Assembly (NCBI GenBank): GCA_963978545.1
Contig: OZ021726.1
Coordinates: forward strand, 28,864,459 to 28,928,458
DNA length: 64,000 nt
Reading direction: 5' to 3'
DNA from: Linyphia triangularis
Taxonomy: Eukaryota > Arthropoda > Arachnida > Araneae > Linyphiidae
Position 1 is the first letter of the stretch. Every line of letters begins with the position of its first letter. Shown here one piece after another: positions 14,589 through 26,732 of this stretch. Made by a program: the position numbers and the translations under genes. The notes under the pieces are model-generated. The model was not told where the DNA came from and did no database searches. It saw nothing but the letters and a program-made list of their open reading frames with translations.

Positions 14589-14636
14589 GGAAAGAAAACT
14601 GGATGTGTTCAAAATAGATTGCTAAAATACAGAAAG
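14589..14636 (+). other. Candidate 48-nt micro-exon
   Basis: Flanked by an acceptor TTTGTATTTCTTGCAG (ending 14588) and a donor AAG|GTAAGG (from 14637), with a branch-like CTTGAC about 20 nt upstream. The 48 nt are open in phase 0 and would encode GKKTGCVQNRLLKYRK, keeping frame if skipped. I do not recognise the peptide. Pseudo-exons of this size occur by chance in tens of kilobases, so this is only a candidate. Confidence 0.3.
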
Positions 14637-17120
14637 GTAAGGTTTTACTATTTTAATTGATGAATTCCTTCCTTTAACAGCATTTACCAATTCATCAAAT
14701 GTTAAACTTTCTAACGTATCTAAAATTAATATTATTTAATATTTATTAAAATGGATACAATTCTAATAATTTTTTATTGTGATTAGTGTGAGTCCCTTTT
14801 GAACTAATTGGGTCATTATGAGATTATTTAACCATGTTTGTATACTACGTCTGAATCCAAATATTTAGAAAAATATCTTGTTTTTCTTGTTATAAAATAC
14901 TTAAACTAAACAATTATTTAGTTTATATTAATGAAAGTCATAAAAAGTACCATTGGTAATTAAAAAGACATAACTTCAAGAAAATAATCATCAAATTATT
15001 TTTTTTCTAGCTATAAGTACATCTTGAAATTATAATGAAGTTTAACTTCGGAATTAAGAAAAAATAATTCCATCTTATTTGTAATGATCTGTAGGTAATG
15101 TAGAAATTTTTCTTAATATGTTTAAAAGAATAGTACTTTTTCACTACCTTGAAAAATAAATGAATATTTTGTTTTTACTTAATTTGCAAAAAAGGAAAGA
15201 AATAAAAAGAAACTTAGTATAAATGATACTTTATTATTTTTTAATCAGTTTTAGAATGCAAATTATCAAAAAAAGTATTTTACATGAAAGTAAAAACAAA
15301 AAACTTCCAAACAAAATGCATTGACATAATACCTGTTGGGCACAAATAAAAAATCGAATATATAATTAAGAGTTTCGATTTTAAAGCTGAAAATATTAAA
15401 TATTTTTAGAAATAAAATATCGCCATTAGATAGAGTTTAAAAATAAATTGAATATGTAATTACGCTACGCTTGTTTGTTGATTTCGGTTTATATTGAATA
15501 CTATTGCTATAAATTAATTAATGGCATAAAGATTTTTAATTTTTTGTCATAAAAACTAGGAACACGCAACACTAGTAATAAATTTGGTATTAAGACAAAA
15601 CTAAATTTTTCGTTTGAAATAAAGTAATATAGTCACTTATCTGCAATAACAAGAAATTCGTATATGCTTAAATTCGTAAAATAACTCGCATCATCGTAAT
15701 AGTAAACGAACCAAACTCTTTCTGCATCCGCATCTTTCTGCCAGTAAAACAATTGAAGCGTGAACAATCGGACCCAGAACGGGCAAAGACACTTAGTTCT
15801 GCACATAAAACGTGACCTACTGTGGTAACTAGATAATAAATTCCACCAAGTTCAAAACTACTTTTTTAACTATGGAAAGGATAAAATACTTTTTTAAGTT
15901 TATGCCAACTTTGTTTATCAGTAATTCATAAGATCAAAGAGATATTTCCAATCCACTGCTGCTTTTCTTTCAATGATGATTTTGGTATTTGATGTTCGTA
16001 CCTAATGCAATACATATAGTACAGGATAAAACAGTACAGGCAAAAAGCTTCTATTTACAAACAATTTATAAATCATGTACTTATTTGTAATTTTTTTTGA
16101 TAAAAATAATTTTTTGCATTAATGGGGCTCTGTGAGATCACTGAGTTAGTTGTTTTCAGATAATCTGGCACCGTCATCAACATGCGGCTGTAATACGCCG
16201 AAACATTCGTCATTAGATAGTGAGACCCCTGAGATTACGCTGTATGAGGGATGAATGACTAGAAAAGAATACAACAATTAAATTAAAGTTTATTAGAAAT
16301 GTATAAATCATAGGTTAGGAAGTTTCCACAAGTAAAATCTTCTAACTTGTATTAAATATCTTTGATTTGTAAATTTTTTATTTAGAAAATTAAATAAGTC
16401 AATCAATTAAATTTATTTTTACGTCAAATTATATACCATTCAAAGGGCTCTGAACTTTAGTTTATTGAAAATCAGATAATTACAGACTATTGTTAACTTT
16501 AATAAAAAAAATTTCATTTCCTACTAAAGGTTTTTTTTTTAGAAAAACAATAAAATTCAAAAAAATTCATCTTAATTTTGCTGAATGTCCAATAAACATA
16601 CAACAAGTGGTTTCAACAATTTTGTGAGTAATTATGTTCAAGGTGTTCGTTTAAAAAGTAAGAAGTCACACATCGACTCATTCTATGTATATGTTAGTTT
16701 CAAACACAGTAAACATTTATTGAGCCTAAAACATAACCAAAACTCGTTGTAATCAGCATTTTATCTCACTTAATAAGAGTTTTCGGTTTGTGACCATAAC
16801 AAATATCATATGTAACACCAAAATATTATTCCTAATACAACATATTATTCCTATATGATCTTGAAAAAGTTTTCGTTAGAGAAATATTTAAAAAAATAAT
16901 TTATGAATGATAAACCTAAACAACTAATTAACCTGTAATTAGTTTGGAAAATAACTGACGCAGGTTGAATAACTAATCTTCAATTTGAATTTTTTTGAAT
17001 GAATTATTTTGGTGGTTAGCGAGACACAGATAATATCTGATTCACTCTCTATCTCAATTGTTCCAACTCTCTTCTATATATGGGTTTCAGGCCTCTTACG
17101 GTTTACTATGTTTCGACGCA
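14637..17120. other. A+T-rich DNA, no supported gene
   Basis: No long ORF, no terminal repeats. A slightly G+C-richer patch at 16120-16260 is unrecognised. Confidence 0.5.
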
Positions 17121-19651
17121 CAATAATAATAATATTGTAGTAAGGTTGTGTTGTTGTTGTTTCTAATCTCCCTTTTGTCTGACGAAGTCAGACAATATCA
17201 GTGAAGCCATTGACATTAATGAAGTCTGACACTAGTTGTGGACATTTATAAATGTCCTCCCAGTACAGTCCAAGGCAGTCCAAAATGTGCTGAGGTGATG
17301 CCTGTTCTTTTTGGCATTTAGGGCAAAGAGGAAATTTTTTGCTTCCCCCAGAATATGAGAGGCCTTTAAGGTGACTACTAGCAAGTCGGGACAGACGGGT
17401 ATTGGTGTGCCTATCACAAGGAAGAGATAGGGAGTGTCCTGGCTTTTTGGCTTTATACCATTCATGAGACGGAGGTATATGCCATTTCGCTTTATTTTGA
17501 GCTATTTTCTTTGAGTATAACTCTTGATATGTGAGTTCTTGAGTAGAGAGGTCAGAGTGTTAACCAATTCATTAGCAATTTATTAGCAAGAGTGTCAACC
17601 AATTCATTTCCGTGGATGTCTACATGTGATGGGATCCACTGAAAGTGCACTTTGTGCAGTTGGGATATGCTCTTGACTTTGCGTATTATGGATAGACTGG
17701 TTTTCTCTGCCACAAGGTCCCAGTTTTTGAGGTGTTGAATGGAACTTCGGCTATCGGATAGAATCCATAAGTTTCCGTAGTTGACCTCGCCAAAGATATT
17801 CTCTAAACCCAGGTCAATTGCTATTAATTCGCTTCGAAAGACAGAGCAGAAATATGGATTACGTTGTTTAATAGAATGTTTCTCTACGGGCGTTTCTATA
17901 TAAATTCCACTGCCTGCCTGTATATATATTTTGCTGTCATCTGTATAGATTTTGATGTCAATTGAAGTAATTTGATTAATAATTTCCAATGCCAATTGCT
18001 TAAGAAATTCCGTACAACATTCATTCTTATTAAGTGCGGTGGGAAGGCAATCAATAAAATCAACATTGGAGAGTCCATCGTAAGTGTTCAAATTAGTATT
18101 AAGACAGTGGGGCTCTACATTATCTGCCATTAACTTCTGTGATTTAACTTGGCTGAAAGGACTGTGTTTCTTAAGTCTTTGATTGCTTGTCCAGTTATTT
18201 AAGCAATAGGCCGTTTTATTTTCTTGGTTTAAGCTGGAAAGTTTATTGAAATATTTGACCAAGCCTGCCTGCCTTCTGAGAGAGAGTGGTTGCAGATCCG
18301 CTTCGTAAAGCACAATTTCTGAAGGACAGCTACGTTTCAGTCCTGTGATTATGCGGGCAGCACTCAAGTGAATCCTTTCCAATTTGTTCAAGTTCGTATC
18401 AGAAGCACAGTAGTAGATAGGGCAGCCAAATTCTAGATTAGGTCTAATAAGTGCCTGATAGGAGGTTCTGAGCGTAGTTGCGTCCGCTCCCCAGTCTCTA
18501 CCTGCAATGTGCTTAACAATAATTAATCTTTTCCTGGCTTTCAAGGCTATATATTCAATGTGTTTATTGCAAGTAAATTTGGGATCAAGAATGAAACCCA
18601 AGTATTTTGGATGTTTCTCGTAGGTGAGTTTCTGGTTTTTGATGAACAAGGATGGCTGGTAGTTATAGAGGTGCTTACTTGTAGTAAAGAAAGTGGTAAT
18701 AGATTTGACGGGGTTAAAACTCAATTTATGTTCATCCGCAAACATGGAAATGGCTTCTAAAGAGCTATTGAGCTTCGATTCAATCACATCTAGGGCATTA
18801 CCGGAGCTCCAAAGAGCAATATCATCTGCAAACATTCCGATATGAGTTCCTGGGGAAACTGTTTTCTCAATTCCGGCTATATATAAAGTGAAAAGAGTTG
18901 GGCTGAGGACTGTTCCATGTGGGACACCCTGGCTAAGTTGGTAAATATCAGAGAGGGTTCGATTGAACTTAACTCTAATAAATCTATGTTTAAGATAGTC
19001 CGAGATCCATGTCAAAGTATTTCCCCGGATTTTGAAGACATCATGTAGCTTTACAATGAGTTTATCCTTCCAAACGCGGTCAAAAGCCTTCGTGAGGTCG
19101 AGAAGGGCTGCGACACTATGATGAGTTGGTTTACGATTCTGCGCATCCCTAATAGATTGTGCAAGGAACAAAACTTGGTCTATCGTGCTGTGACCTCTAC
19201 GAAAGCCAAATTGTTCCTTAGGGATAGAACGATGTTTTTCAAGGAAGAACTGGAGTCTAATCAAGACCATTTTCTCCATTAGTTTACTTGTGATACATGT
19301 CAAAGCTATAGGTCTGAAATCTCCAGGCGAGCAGGTACCTTTAGTTGGCTTCTTTATTGGGATACTTGTGGCTTTCTTCCATTCAAAAGGTAGACGCCCC
19401 TTTCTCCAAGAGAGGTTGATCAAGTCGAGCAGTTTTTGTTTTCCGCTGCATCCCAGGTTTTCAAGCATATAACCATATATTCCATCTGGGCCTGGAGATT
19501 TGCTGAAGTCAAGAGAAGCCAGTGCGAGCAAAAGTTCTTGATTGTTAAATTGGGATACCAGAGCAGGATCTCCAAGATCGGAGCTACGGCATCCATGAAC
19601 AAGTAATGAGTAGTAAGGTAAATGGTTTAAATGGCAATTTGTTAGTTTCAA
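17121..19651 (-). mobile_element. 5'-truncated non-LTR retrotransposon (LINE)
   Basis: Minus-strand LINE copy with reverse transcriptase, RNase H and a C-terminal Cys/His motif, but no upstream apurinic endonuclease or ORF1, so it is 5' truncated just before the RT domain (left of residue 1 the similarity stops near 19640). After the stop codon the minus strand runs into AACAACAACA and then an ATT-repeat tail near 17125-17140, a plausible 3' tail. An RNase H after the RT points to the I/Jockey-related group; the exact clade needs a phylogeny. Truncation during target-primed reverse transcription is the usual cause of this structure. Confidence 0.9.
17188..19651 (-). pseudogene. LINE ORF2: reverse transcriptase - RNase H, frameshifted
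   Basis: The main frame (19651 to 17552, 699 codons) holds the RT in order: SPGPDG at residues 52-57, FRPIALT near 112, QFGFRRGHS near 147, LDLTKAFDRVW near 184, SQGVPHGTVLSP near 240 and the catalytic FADD at 274-277. RNase H follows with its acidic set: TDDSK near 570, E608, D633 in LSDSR, and PSHvdihGNElvD near 674-686. This enzyme would copy element RNA at a nicked target and remove the RNA strand. A 35-bp tandem duplication (repeated AACCAATTCATT at 17562 and 17597) shifts the frame near residue 690. The next frame continues the family's C-terminus, with CPKCQKEQASPQHILDC (a C-x2-C...H-x4-C knuckle) near 17270-17330, to TGA at 17188-17190. Apart from the shift and the missing N-terminus the frame is open, so the copy is fairly young. 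Confidence 0.9.
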
Positions 19652-19795
19652 TTTTAAACCAAAATTTTATATATTTATGCTAACCAGCATATATCACAAA
19701 GTGCACTGTCATTGAAGATAGTAGTTAGAACTTAGAATTTTCTTTCATTCTTATCACCACACTGCAGCGTTTCTAGATAAAACTTCATTAACAAC

Positions 19796-20525
19796 CAGTG
19801 CTAGAAGTGCGGATAGACGCGGAGTGACGCGTCCCCCCCCCCCCCAATTTTCAAGAAAATACCCATGCATCCCCCACTTCTAAAATTACTGAAATCCATT
19901 CCCCCGCTTTTAAAAACACTCAGTCCATCTAAAAACTAATAAAGAAAAATAACATTAACCTTTAAATGTAGTGACACCAGGAAAAAGTTATATTAATTTT
20001 TCAAAAGTTTAAAAAAAAAGTATGGTATATCAAAAATGCATTATATTACTTTGTATAATAAAGATTTAAGTATTTTTTAATAACAAATTCTGCTGCATTT
20101 GGTCAACTTTTAACTTTGCAGGAACTTTCTTTTAAGTTAAATTTCTATTCTTGTTTCATAAAAATACAAGGTATTAAAAGAACATTTTAGAGTTCCTTAT
20201 CAATTTAATTTAATGAAATTATGCACATTTGGAAGCACTATTTAAATCTAAATGAAGAGTAATGTATCTTATGTTGCATTATTACTTCACTTCCTCTCTT
20301 ACTTCAAAATAAAAATAAAAACTTAGTCGCAGAATATTCATCATTCAAATAACAATAAATTTTGAACCCTTGTTCAATGCTAGTGTTAGGAAGTAAAAAT
20401 TGTTCCCTTACTAATTAATATTTTTATTCTAAGATACGAAATTATAAAATTTATCGTTGGGGAATTGCACTCGTCACCAACTTTTGGGCATCCCCTCACT
20501 TTTCTGTTTTCCACTTCTACCACTG
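19796..20525. mobile_element. Non-autonomous hAT-like element
   Basis: The ends are CAGTGCTAGAAGTG (from 19796) and CACTTCTACCACTG (to 20525), an imperfect inverted pair starting CAGTG as in many hAT elements. The flanking octamers TTAACAAC (19788-19795) and CTAACAAT (20526-20533) agree at six of eight positions, consistent with an old 8-bp target duplication. The interior is A+T-rich with a poly(C) tract near 19831-19845 and no transposase frame. Confidence 0.65.
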
Positions 20526-22442
20526 CTAACAATTAAGAATTCCTTTTAAAAATTCTGTAAAAGAAATTTAAAAAGTAATTATGTTACCTTATAATAAACT
20601 AAAAGTAATATTATCTTGATGGCTTTACAACGAAAAAAAGTAAATGCATCAAAAACAATAAAAAGTCATATTATACATAGTTGGCTTTGACTTTCGCGAA
20701 TAATAATCAAAATCTTTCATTTAAACCTTTAATTACTTTCCACAAGTTCGATCCAAATTGAACGTGACATTATGTAACGTAACATTTCATTTTGCAAGCG
20801 CTAAAACGTTTAAATAAACGTTTGCCTATTTTGTTACTAATTTATTATTCAAATTACTTTTTTCAATTACCGCAATGCAGTGATATTCTATCCGCAGTGT
20901 AATTTGCAAACGTAATTTAAAACTCATTACTGTTTTAACTCGTGCATAATTGTTTTCTGGTTAATGGAAATTCGAAATCATGTTTTCTGTATTTCAGCTT
21001 CGGTAGTTACAAATGTGAAACATTTGACTAAAACACATTAGAAGTAAAAGTTAGTGTAACAAAATACATTTATGAGATTTCACATGCAGAACATTATTCA
21101 TTACTTTTCCAAGCATAAATGTATTTTGAGCTTCTAATTAAAGATTTCTATTTGAAAATATAAAGCGAAAACATCATGAATACTTCACTTATATTTAAGT
21201 GCCTTTTTCTCTTTTTCATTCTTTAATATAAATATAGAGAAATAAGTTAGTATGTACTGTACAAAAAAGAGATATTCAATTTCATCCAAAGAAATTTCAT
21301 TACATTTTCTCATATAGATGGCACTCATTATTGAGTCCAGTGACCTTATAACATGGATTATGATTGTTTCATTGAAAACAGATACAACTTTTAGTGATAT
21401 TTAAATATACTTGATGATATTACATTTTGCTTTTCAGTTACAGGGTGTTCGAGAAATAACGAGACCTTTGAAAAATTTATAATTTACGATCATTTTCAAT
21501 TAGAAATTGAAATACTATTTTTTTTTTTTTTTTACACAAAATAAAAAAACAGTTCAGTTTTTATCAACACTCCCAATTAAAGTCTTCATTATTTGTATAT
21601 GCCTCCTACTTAAAAGAAAAATTGCGCAGTGGCTCACATATGATTAAAGCGTCATCTAATGATGGAACATATAATTAGTTTTTATATACTAAATAACACA
21701 TTTTTATTTTTTTCTCTTTTCGTGAAAACTGCTTCTTTCTTCTCTCAAATGTTTGCCTATAACGATTTTTAAAAAGTCCTTGTACTTTTGGATCATTATG
21801 TATACGGGTTGGCATGGTTTAAACCACGGTTAAAACCAAATGGTGTTTTTCTCAAAACAACCAATTGTTTTTTTTTTTTTAAAGAATAATTTAAAATTGT
21901 ATTTTTTTATTATTTATAATTAGATTTTTTAAATAATTTCATGTTGTGAATAACTTCTACTCTTAACCAAAAATTTTCCATTCCAAAGATATCTTTTTCA
22001 AAAGGAATTTTATTGCAAAAGCAACTACAGCAAATGTTGAGGAGATTTTTTTTTTTGGAGTTGTGCAATCAAAATTGTGTAACAGCCAGGGTTTAGAAAA
22101 AGCAGCAAAACTTGTTTTTTTCTTGTTCAAAACGCACGTTTTTAAATGGAATAAGAAAAAAAAAGCATTTAGTTTTTCTTTCTGTTATTTTTTAAGAAAA
22201 TAATTCACTAAATAAAAGATCTACGATCTTGGTATTACACGAGGGAAGATTTTGTAAATGAAAAATTATACGAATATTATTGATAAAATAAGTTCTAACG
22301 TATTTTAAAATAAATCTTTTAATTAAAGACTATTTAAGTTTTTATAAGTATCATCAATAAGTTTTATATACCTAGGATGTATTAATTTTTTATAATTATT
22401 CAAAATTATTAATTAAAACTAAATTATAGGCCCCATTATTAT
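20526..22442. other. A+T-rich DNA, no supported gene
   Basis: At 21441 the sequence TA|CAGGGTGTTCGAGAAATAAC looks like one end of a mariner-type element, but I cannot find the partner end. Otherwise nothing recognised. Confidence 0.45.
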
Positions 22443-22768
22443 AGCATGCAAAAACTCTAAAGAGCGCTGTAACGGTACCTGTATAACAAAAAAATGAACT
22501 CGTTATGCAAGCACAAAAAACAGCTCTGCGAACGGCCAACAAAAACGTGATTGGTGCGTACCGTGGGCATTTACATATGACAGAGACCAAAGTTCACATG
22601 AGTGCCATCACAAACAATTTTATCGGTTTTCTATGTACAAATTTCCTCCGTGGGCCCCAATCGTGTTTCTGTTGGCCGTTCACACTGCCGTTTACCCTGT
22701 GCGTGTATAGCATGTTCGTTTTTTGTTATACACGTACCGTTTCAACGCTCTAGGGTTTTCACATGCGC
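22443..22768. mobile_element. MITE with about 130-bp inverted repeats
   Basis: The left arm (about 22443-22572) matches the reverse complement of the right arm (about 22635-22768). Shared blocks include AGAGCG, ACGGTAC, GTGTATAACAAAAAA and GAACGGCCAACARAAACR. The arms occupy most of the 326 bp, leaving a short centre. Flanks show no clear target duplication, so the superfamily is uncertain. All short ORFs in this interval lie in these arms and are not genes. The element is markedly more G+C-rich than its surroundings. Confidence 0.8.
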
Positions 22769-25629
22769 TAATCACTTTGCGACAGGAAAAAGTAGTGGTT
22801 GCCTTTTGAAAATTTCGAGTTTTTGTAACTTTAACCGTAACCGTGCACTTTTTTTCCATATATATATATGCATTATATAACCATTTAAAGGCTCAAAAAG
22901 ATCGTAACGTGATTTGTTTCTTTGGCTATTAGACATAGGACATCCGTGTACATTGAACAAATGTACAAATTTAATTAAGAAATCACAAAACTACCATACA
23001 ATTTTAAGGGATATTTCCTTTTAAAAAGTTACGAAATTATAGATTTAAACGGCTAATATAACATAAAAAGACCAATTACAAAAAAGTATCTGGTATTAAA
23101 TCACACTAATTAAAAGCATCTAACATTCTATATTTAAAACAAAATAATAAAATTTTAATAATTAATTTGAACAATTTGGATCATATCTTTATTTAGAAAA
23201 TTAAATTACCAAGTTGGTGATATTTTGTTATAAAATACATTCTAATACAATTTGTTTTGAAATTCCAATTAAAACCTACTTTTAATAATGGATTTTTTCT
23301 ACAAAACTTTTCTGTTTCATACACCATTTGCGTACATAAATGCATTCGAAGTATAAATTTAAATGATTATTTTTGTTACTTCTTACTATTATAATCAAAA
23401 TCTATAATCTCCAAACGAATTATTTTTTTGATAATCTTTCTCCTAGGAGTATGTTTTTGAACTTAATAAATTCCTCCAAATGTGTAAAAATCGTGATACT
23501 ATTATATAATTTTTCAATTAAAATATTCATATGCTTAGGAAGGACAATTATTTATTTTCCTGATTAAATTTCGTAAAATACTGTTTTCCTTCCTCGATAT
23601 CTAATTTAGAAATAACGCCATAGAAATCTCAGTTGTTTTGTTCGCTCAACCACAACAGATAATTTCGAATTAAAAAAAATACAAGCGATGAGTTTCTCGG
23701 AGTAGCGCTTATCCCTAGATCTCATAACCTATCCAATATCAGAAAAGGAGTTAAACCAATTTCAAATCGTAAGCTCCAGATAATACTCTTAGGTCGAGTT
23801 AATCCCGATTCGATTATTTGATTGGTTTAATTCCAACGCCATGGATGCCTGGTGATAAAAATACGACTGGGTCCTACTTTAATCGAATTTAATGATATCG
23901 ACGAAGTTGGTAGAATAAATCGAAATTAAATCTCTTGGATAAATTTGTTTAGCGTACATTATAATTGGGAATATAATTAGAATCTTCAAGCTGAAAGCTA
24001 CGGACTGCTTTATTGCACTTGTTGCCTCACAGTTAATTTGCATAAGTCCACATTATTTTTCAACACTTAACAAAGGAAACTTTTTTTATTGACAAATGGT
24101 ACTCTACATCAAAATCTTTAATGTAAAATTGCAGATGACTCTCATTTAAATAGTATTGGCTAGTGACTCACAAATACATACAGTGCCATCTGTTATTGAA
24201 AGTACTAACTATATTTTTATTTGTTGAGTAAACAAATGTTTTCACGCATTTCTTAGTGTTTCCAAACTGAAAAGCTTACTCTTAGAATATACAGAGTATC
24301 CCAAAAATGTTTTTTTTTTAAACTATTAGGGATAAAGCATCAGCGTAAACTAAAAAAAGAAGGGGAAAAAAGTTATTTCATTTTTATTGATAATTTATTT
24401 TAAATTGACGTATCTGTCTTTTTGACAGTCAAATAATCCAGTAATCCAAATAACAAATTAGTAATCCTTTTTTAAAATCAACTGAATTATAACGATTTCG
24501 AAATTGAATGGATCGTATCTTAATTTTGAAAAGTAATTGAAATGATTTTAAATACTTTCTGATACAATCTGTTTTAAGCGTTTAATTAATAGTTTAAGTT
24601 ATATGAACCAATATTCTTATCAGCACATTTTCTTAGTTGCAAATCATTCAGAATCCTTCGGATACCTTGACTCAAAAAATTAAAATAATGCATTTGGTTA
24701 GCCTTTCCTATTTCCCTCATTTCTAACTCTTCTAAAATTGTATAACGTTTGTATTTCTGTTGATTATATTAAAAGTCTCTTTTTTGTATTAATGGGTTAA
24801 TTATTTTATACTAAATGGGCTGTATCAAAATTAAATTTCTATATATTTAAAAATAAATTACCCACGAGAACCACGCTACTTTTTTATGTTTCCTTATCTC
24901 ATTTTGAGTATTTCATTTAATAGCTAAAGAAAATGAGCCCGGCCGCAATCTCTTTGGAACATTCTGCATTTGACATTTTTGATTTATAGCAACACATAGT
25001 GCACTTAATATTACATGAATGACTTATGGTATGAAAAAAAAGTACGTCTCTTAAAAAATATATACTCTTGTGATATAGACAAATAGTTGAAAATGATTTT
25101 AATCAAAATCATTCAAAATTATTGTTTAGAAGACATACGTTGACAACTTAAACTACGGGATGAAATTTTACTTGGGAGTTATTAGGTATCCTTGTTTTAG
25201 AGTAACACAGTTTAAAATGATCTCTTTTAAAAAAAGAATAGTACAAAAAAATTATTTTATATATATTTTCTCATTTCATCAAATTTCACATTTTTCTATT
25301 ATATTGCATCAACGCATATATTTTATGCTCCAGTAACTATAAATAATGAGTACGAAGTTGAATTTTCATCATCACATAATTAATACACACAACAGAAAGT
25401 AAAGGAATAGGAGTATAAATATATGTATCATAATTCTTTAATTTGTAATAAAAACCTAATTATTTCAAAGAAAATTGTTGTTTTTAAACTAACGATATTG
25501 ATTTGAGAAATTTATTTGGAAATGTGAACTTAGGTTTGTGGGTTTGAAGGTAATAACAAATGGTTTTCAAAAAGTGTTTCTTAACAAAAATGAATATTTC
25601 TTTAGACTATTTATCATCAACACAACCTC
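22769..25629. other. A+T-rich DNA, no supported gene
   Basis: A patch of more even composition at 23640-23960 matches nothing I know. A TACAGAGTATCCC word at 24290 resembles a mariner end but has no partner. Confidence 0.45.
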
Positions 25630-26150
25630 TAGTCCGGGAGCAAATGTAATCCCGTGGGCCACTTCATGATGCAAACATGTGGGTGGTGTCATTCGCTTCG
25701 TATGAATGCGTAGACAATGAAATCCGATGGTGGATATCTGGCATCCCGGTATAGGTGGCGCTACAGTCGAAAATCCAAAATGGCCGCCTCCTTACCACCT
25801 AACGTACATTTTTGCCGAATAATGGCATCCCAGCTCATTTTATCAACTTGTTGACTATTAGAAAACTTGAAAACTTGTAGGAAATAAAATTTCGTTTGCA
25901 ATGGTATATAACATATGTATGTTAGGTTAAATTACAAAATTCAAAATGGCCGCCGCATCGTGAAAGTACGTTTTTCATGTTGGTTGATTGGTTTTTGCAC
26001 TCAGCTACCTATACTTATGCACAATAACGGATAATCAGGACAATATATGCAGCTTAACGGGGATTCCGAACCACAAAGAACATCCAAGGATTCGAACCCG
26101 GCACCCTTAGCCTGCGAAGTTAGAGCGTTAATCACACAGCCATCAAGTGG
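25630..26150 (+). repeat. Left terminal inverted repeat
   Basis: Pairs with 29279-29811. In order from the tip: a conserved block around CCGTGGGCCACTTCATGATG and GGTGGTGTCATTCGCTTCG; a CAAAATGGCCGCC word at 25776-25788; a block TGGCATCCCAGCTCATTTT; a second CAAAATGGCCGCC at 25942-25954; TACGTTTTTC; then the SINE-like block. Inside the TIR, 26155-26340 contains diverged direct repeats of the 25810-25976 part, which the right side lacks. Confidence 0.9.
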
Positions 26151-26153
26151 GCA
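25995..26153 (-). repeat. SINE-like block inside left TIR
   Basis: Minus strand: TGCCCACTTGATGGCTG head, B box GGGTTCGAATCC (complement of about 26088-26099), then ATGTTCTTTGTGGTTCGGAA and a body with TTATTGTGCATAAGTA. Same architecture as the SINE at 13898-14042. Confidence 0.8.
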
Positions 26154-26732
26154 GTACTTTTTCAGAATAATCGCTTCTCAGTGCACTTTATACACCGTAG
26201 GAAATAAAGTAACTTTTATAATGGTATATCTACCTAAGTTAAAACTCTAGATGGCAGCTGCATCACCATTGTCAAACGTCTTTTCAGAATAATTTTTTCC
26301 AGTGCGCTATATGAACGTGTTGCTTATTAGAAGCTTTAAATAAAATAATAAGCTTTCTGACGAATTTTTGAATAAAAAAAAGCTTTCTGTCGGTAATAGA
26401 CGTTTACATTGTCATTTCAAGATTTAAAATTCAATAGAACGCCATCATTGGTCATATCTTTGAACTCTAATAATAGTTTCCACGTTATATTGTAAGATAA
26501 ATGAGGATCACAGATAGATAATATTTACAGATTGGATGATAAAATAAAGCCTTGACACTTTTAAAAAAAAAATAAACTACAAGAGACTGATAATAAACTA
26601 CGGCAGCTCAAAATTGATACAACAAAGCTTTGTAATATTTGGAATGTAAATGTTACAGAAGATTGTAAAAATGTAATAGTTTATGTTATGTGTAACAAAT
26701 AGTGTAAACAATGTTAAGATTTTTCAATATCA

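Noticed and set aside
21441..21470. Mariner-type TIR half
   Set aside because: CAGGGTGTTC tip after TA, but no partner end or transposase found nearby.
22396..22960. Four short ORFs
   Set aside because: They lie in or around the inverted arms of a MITE.
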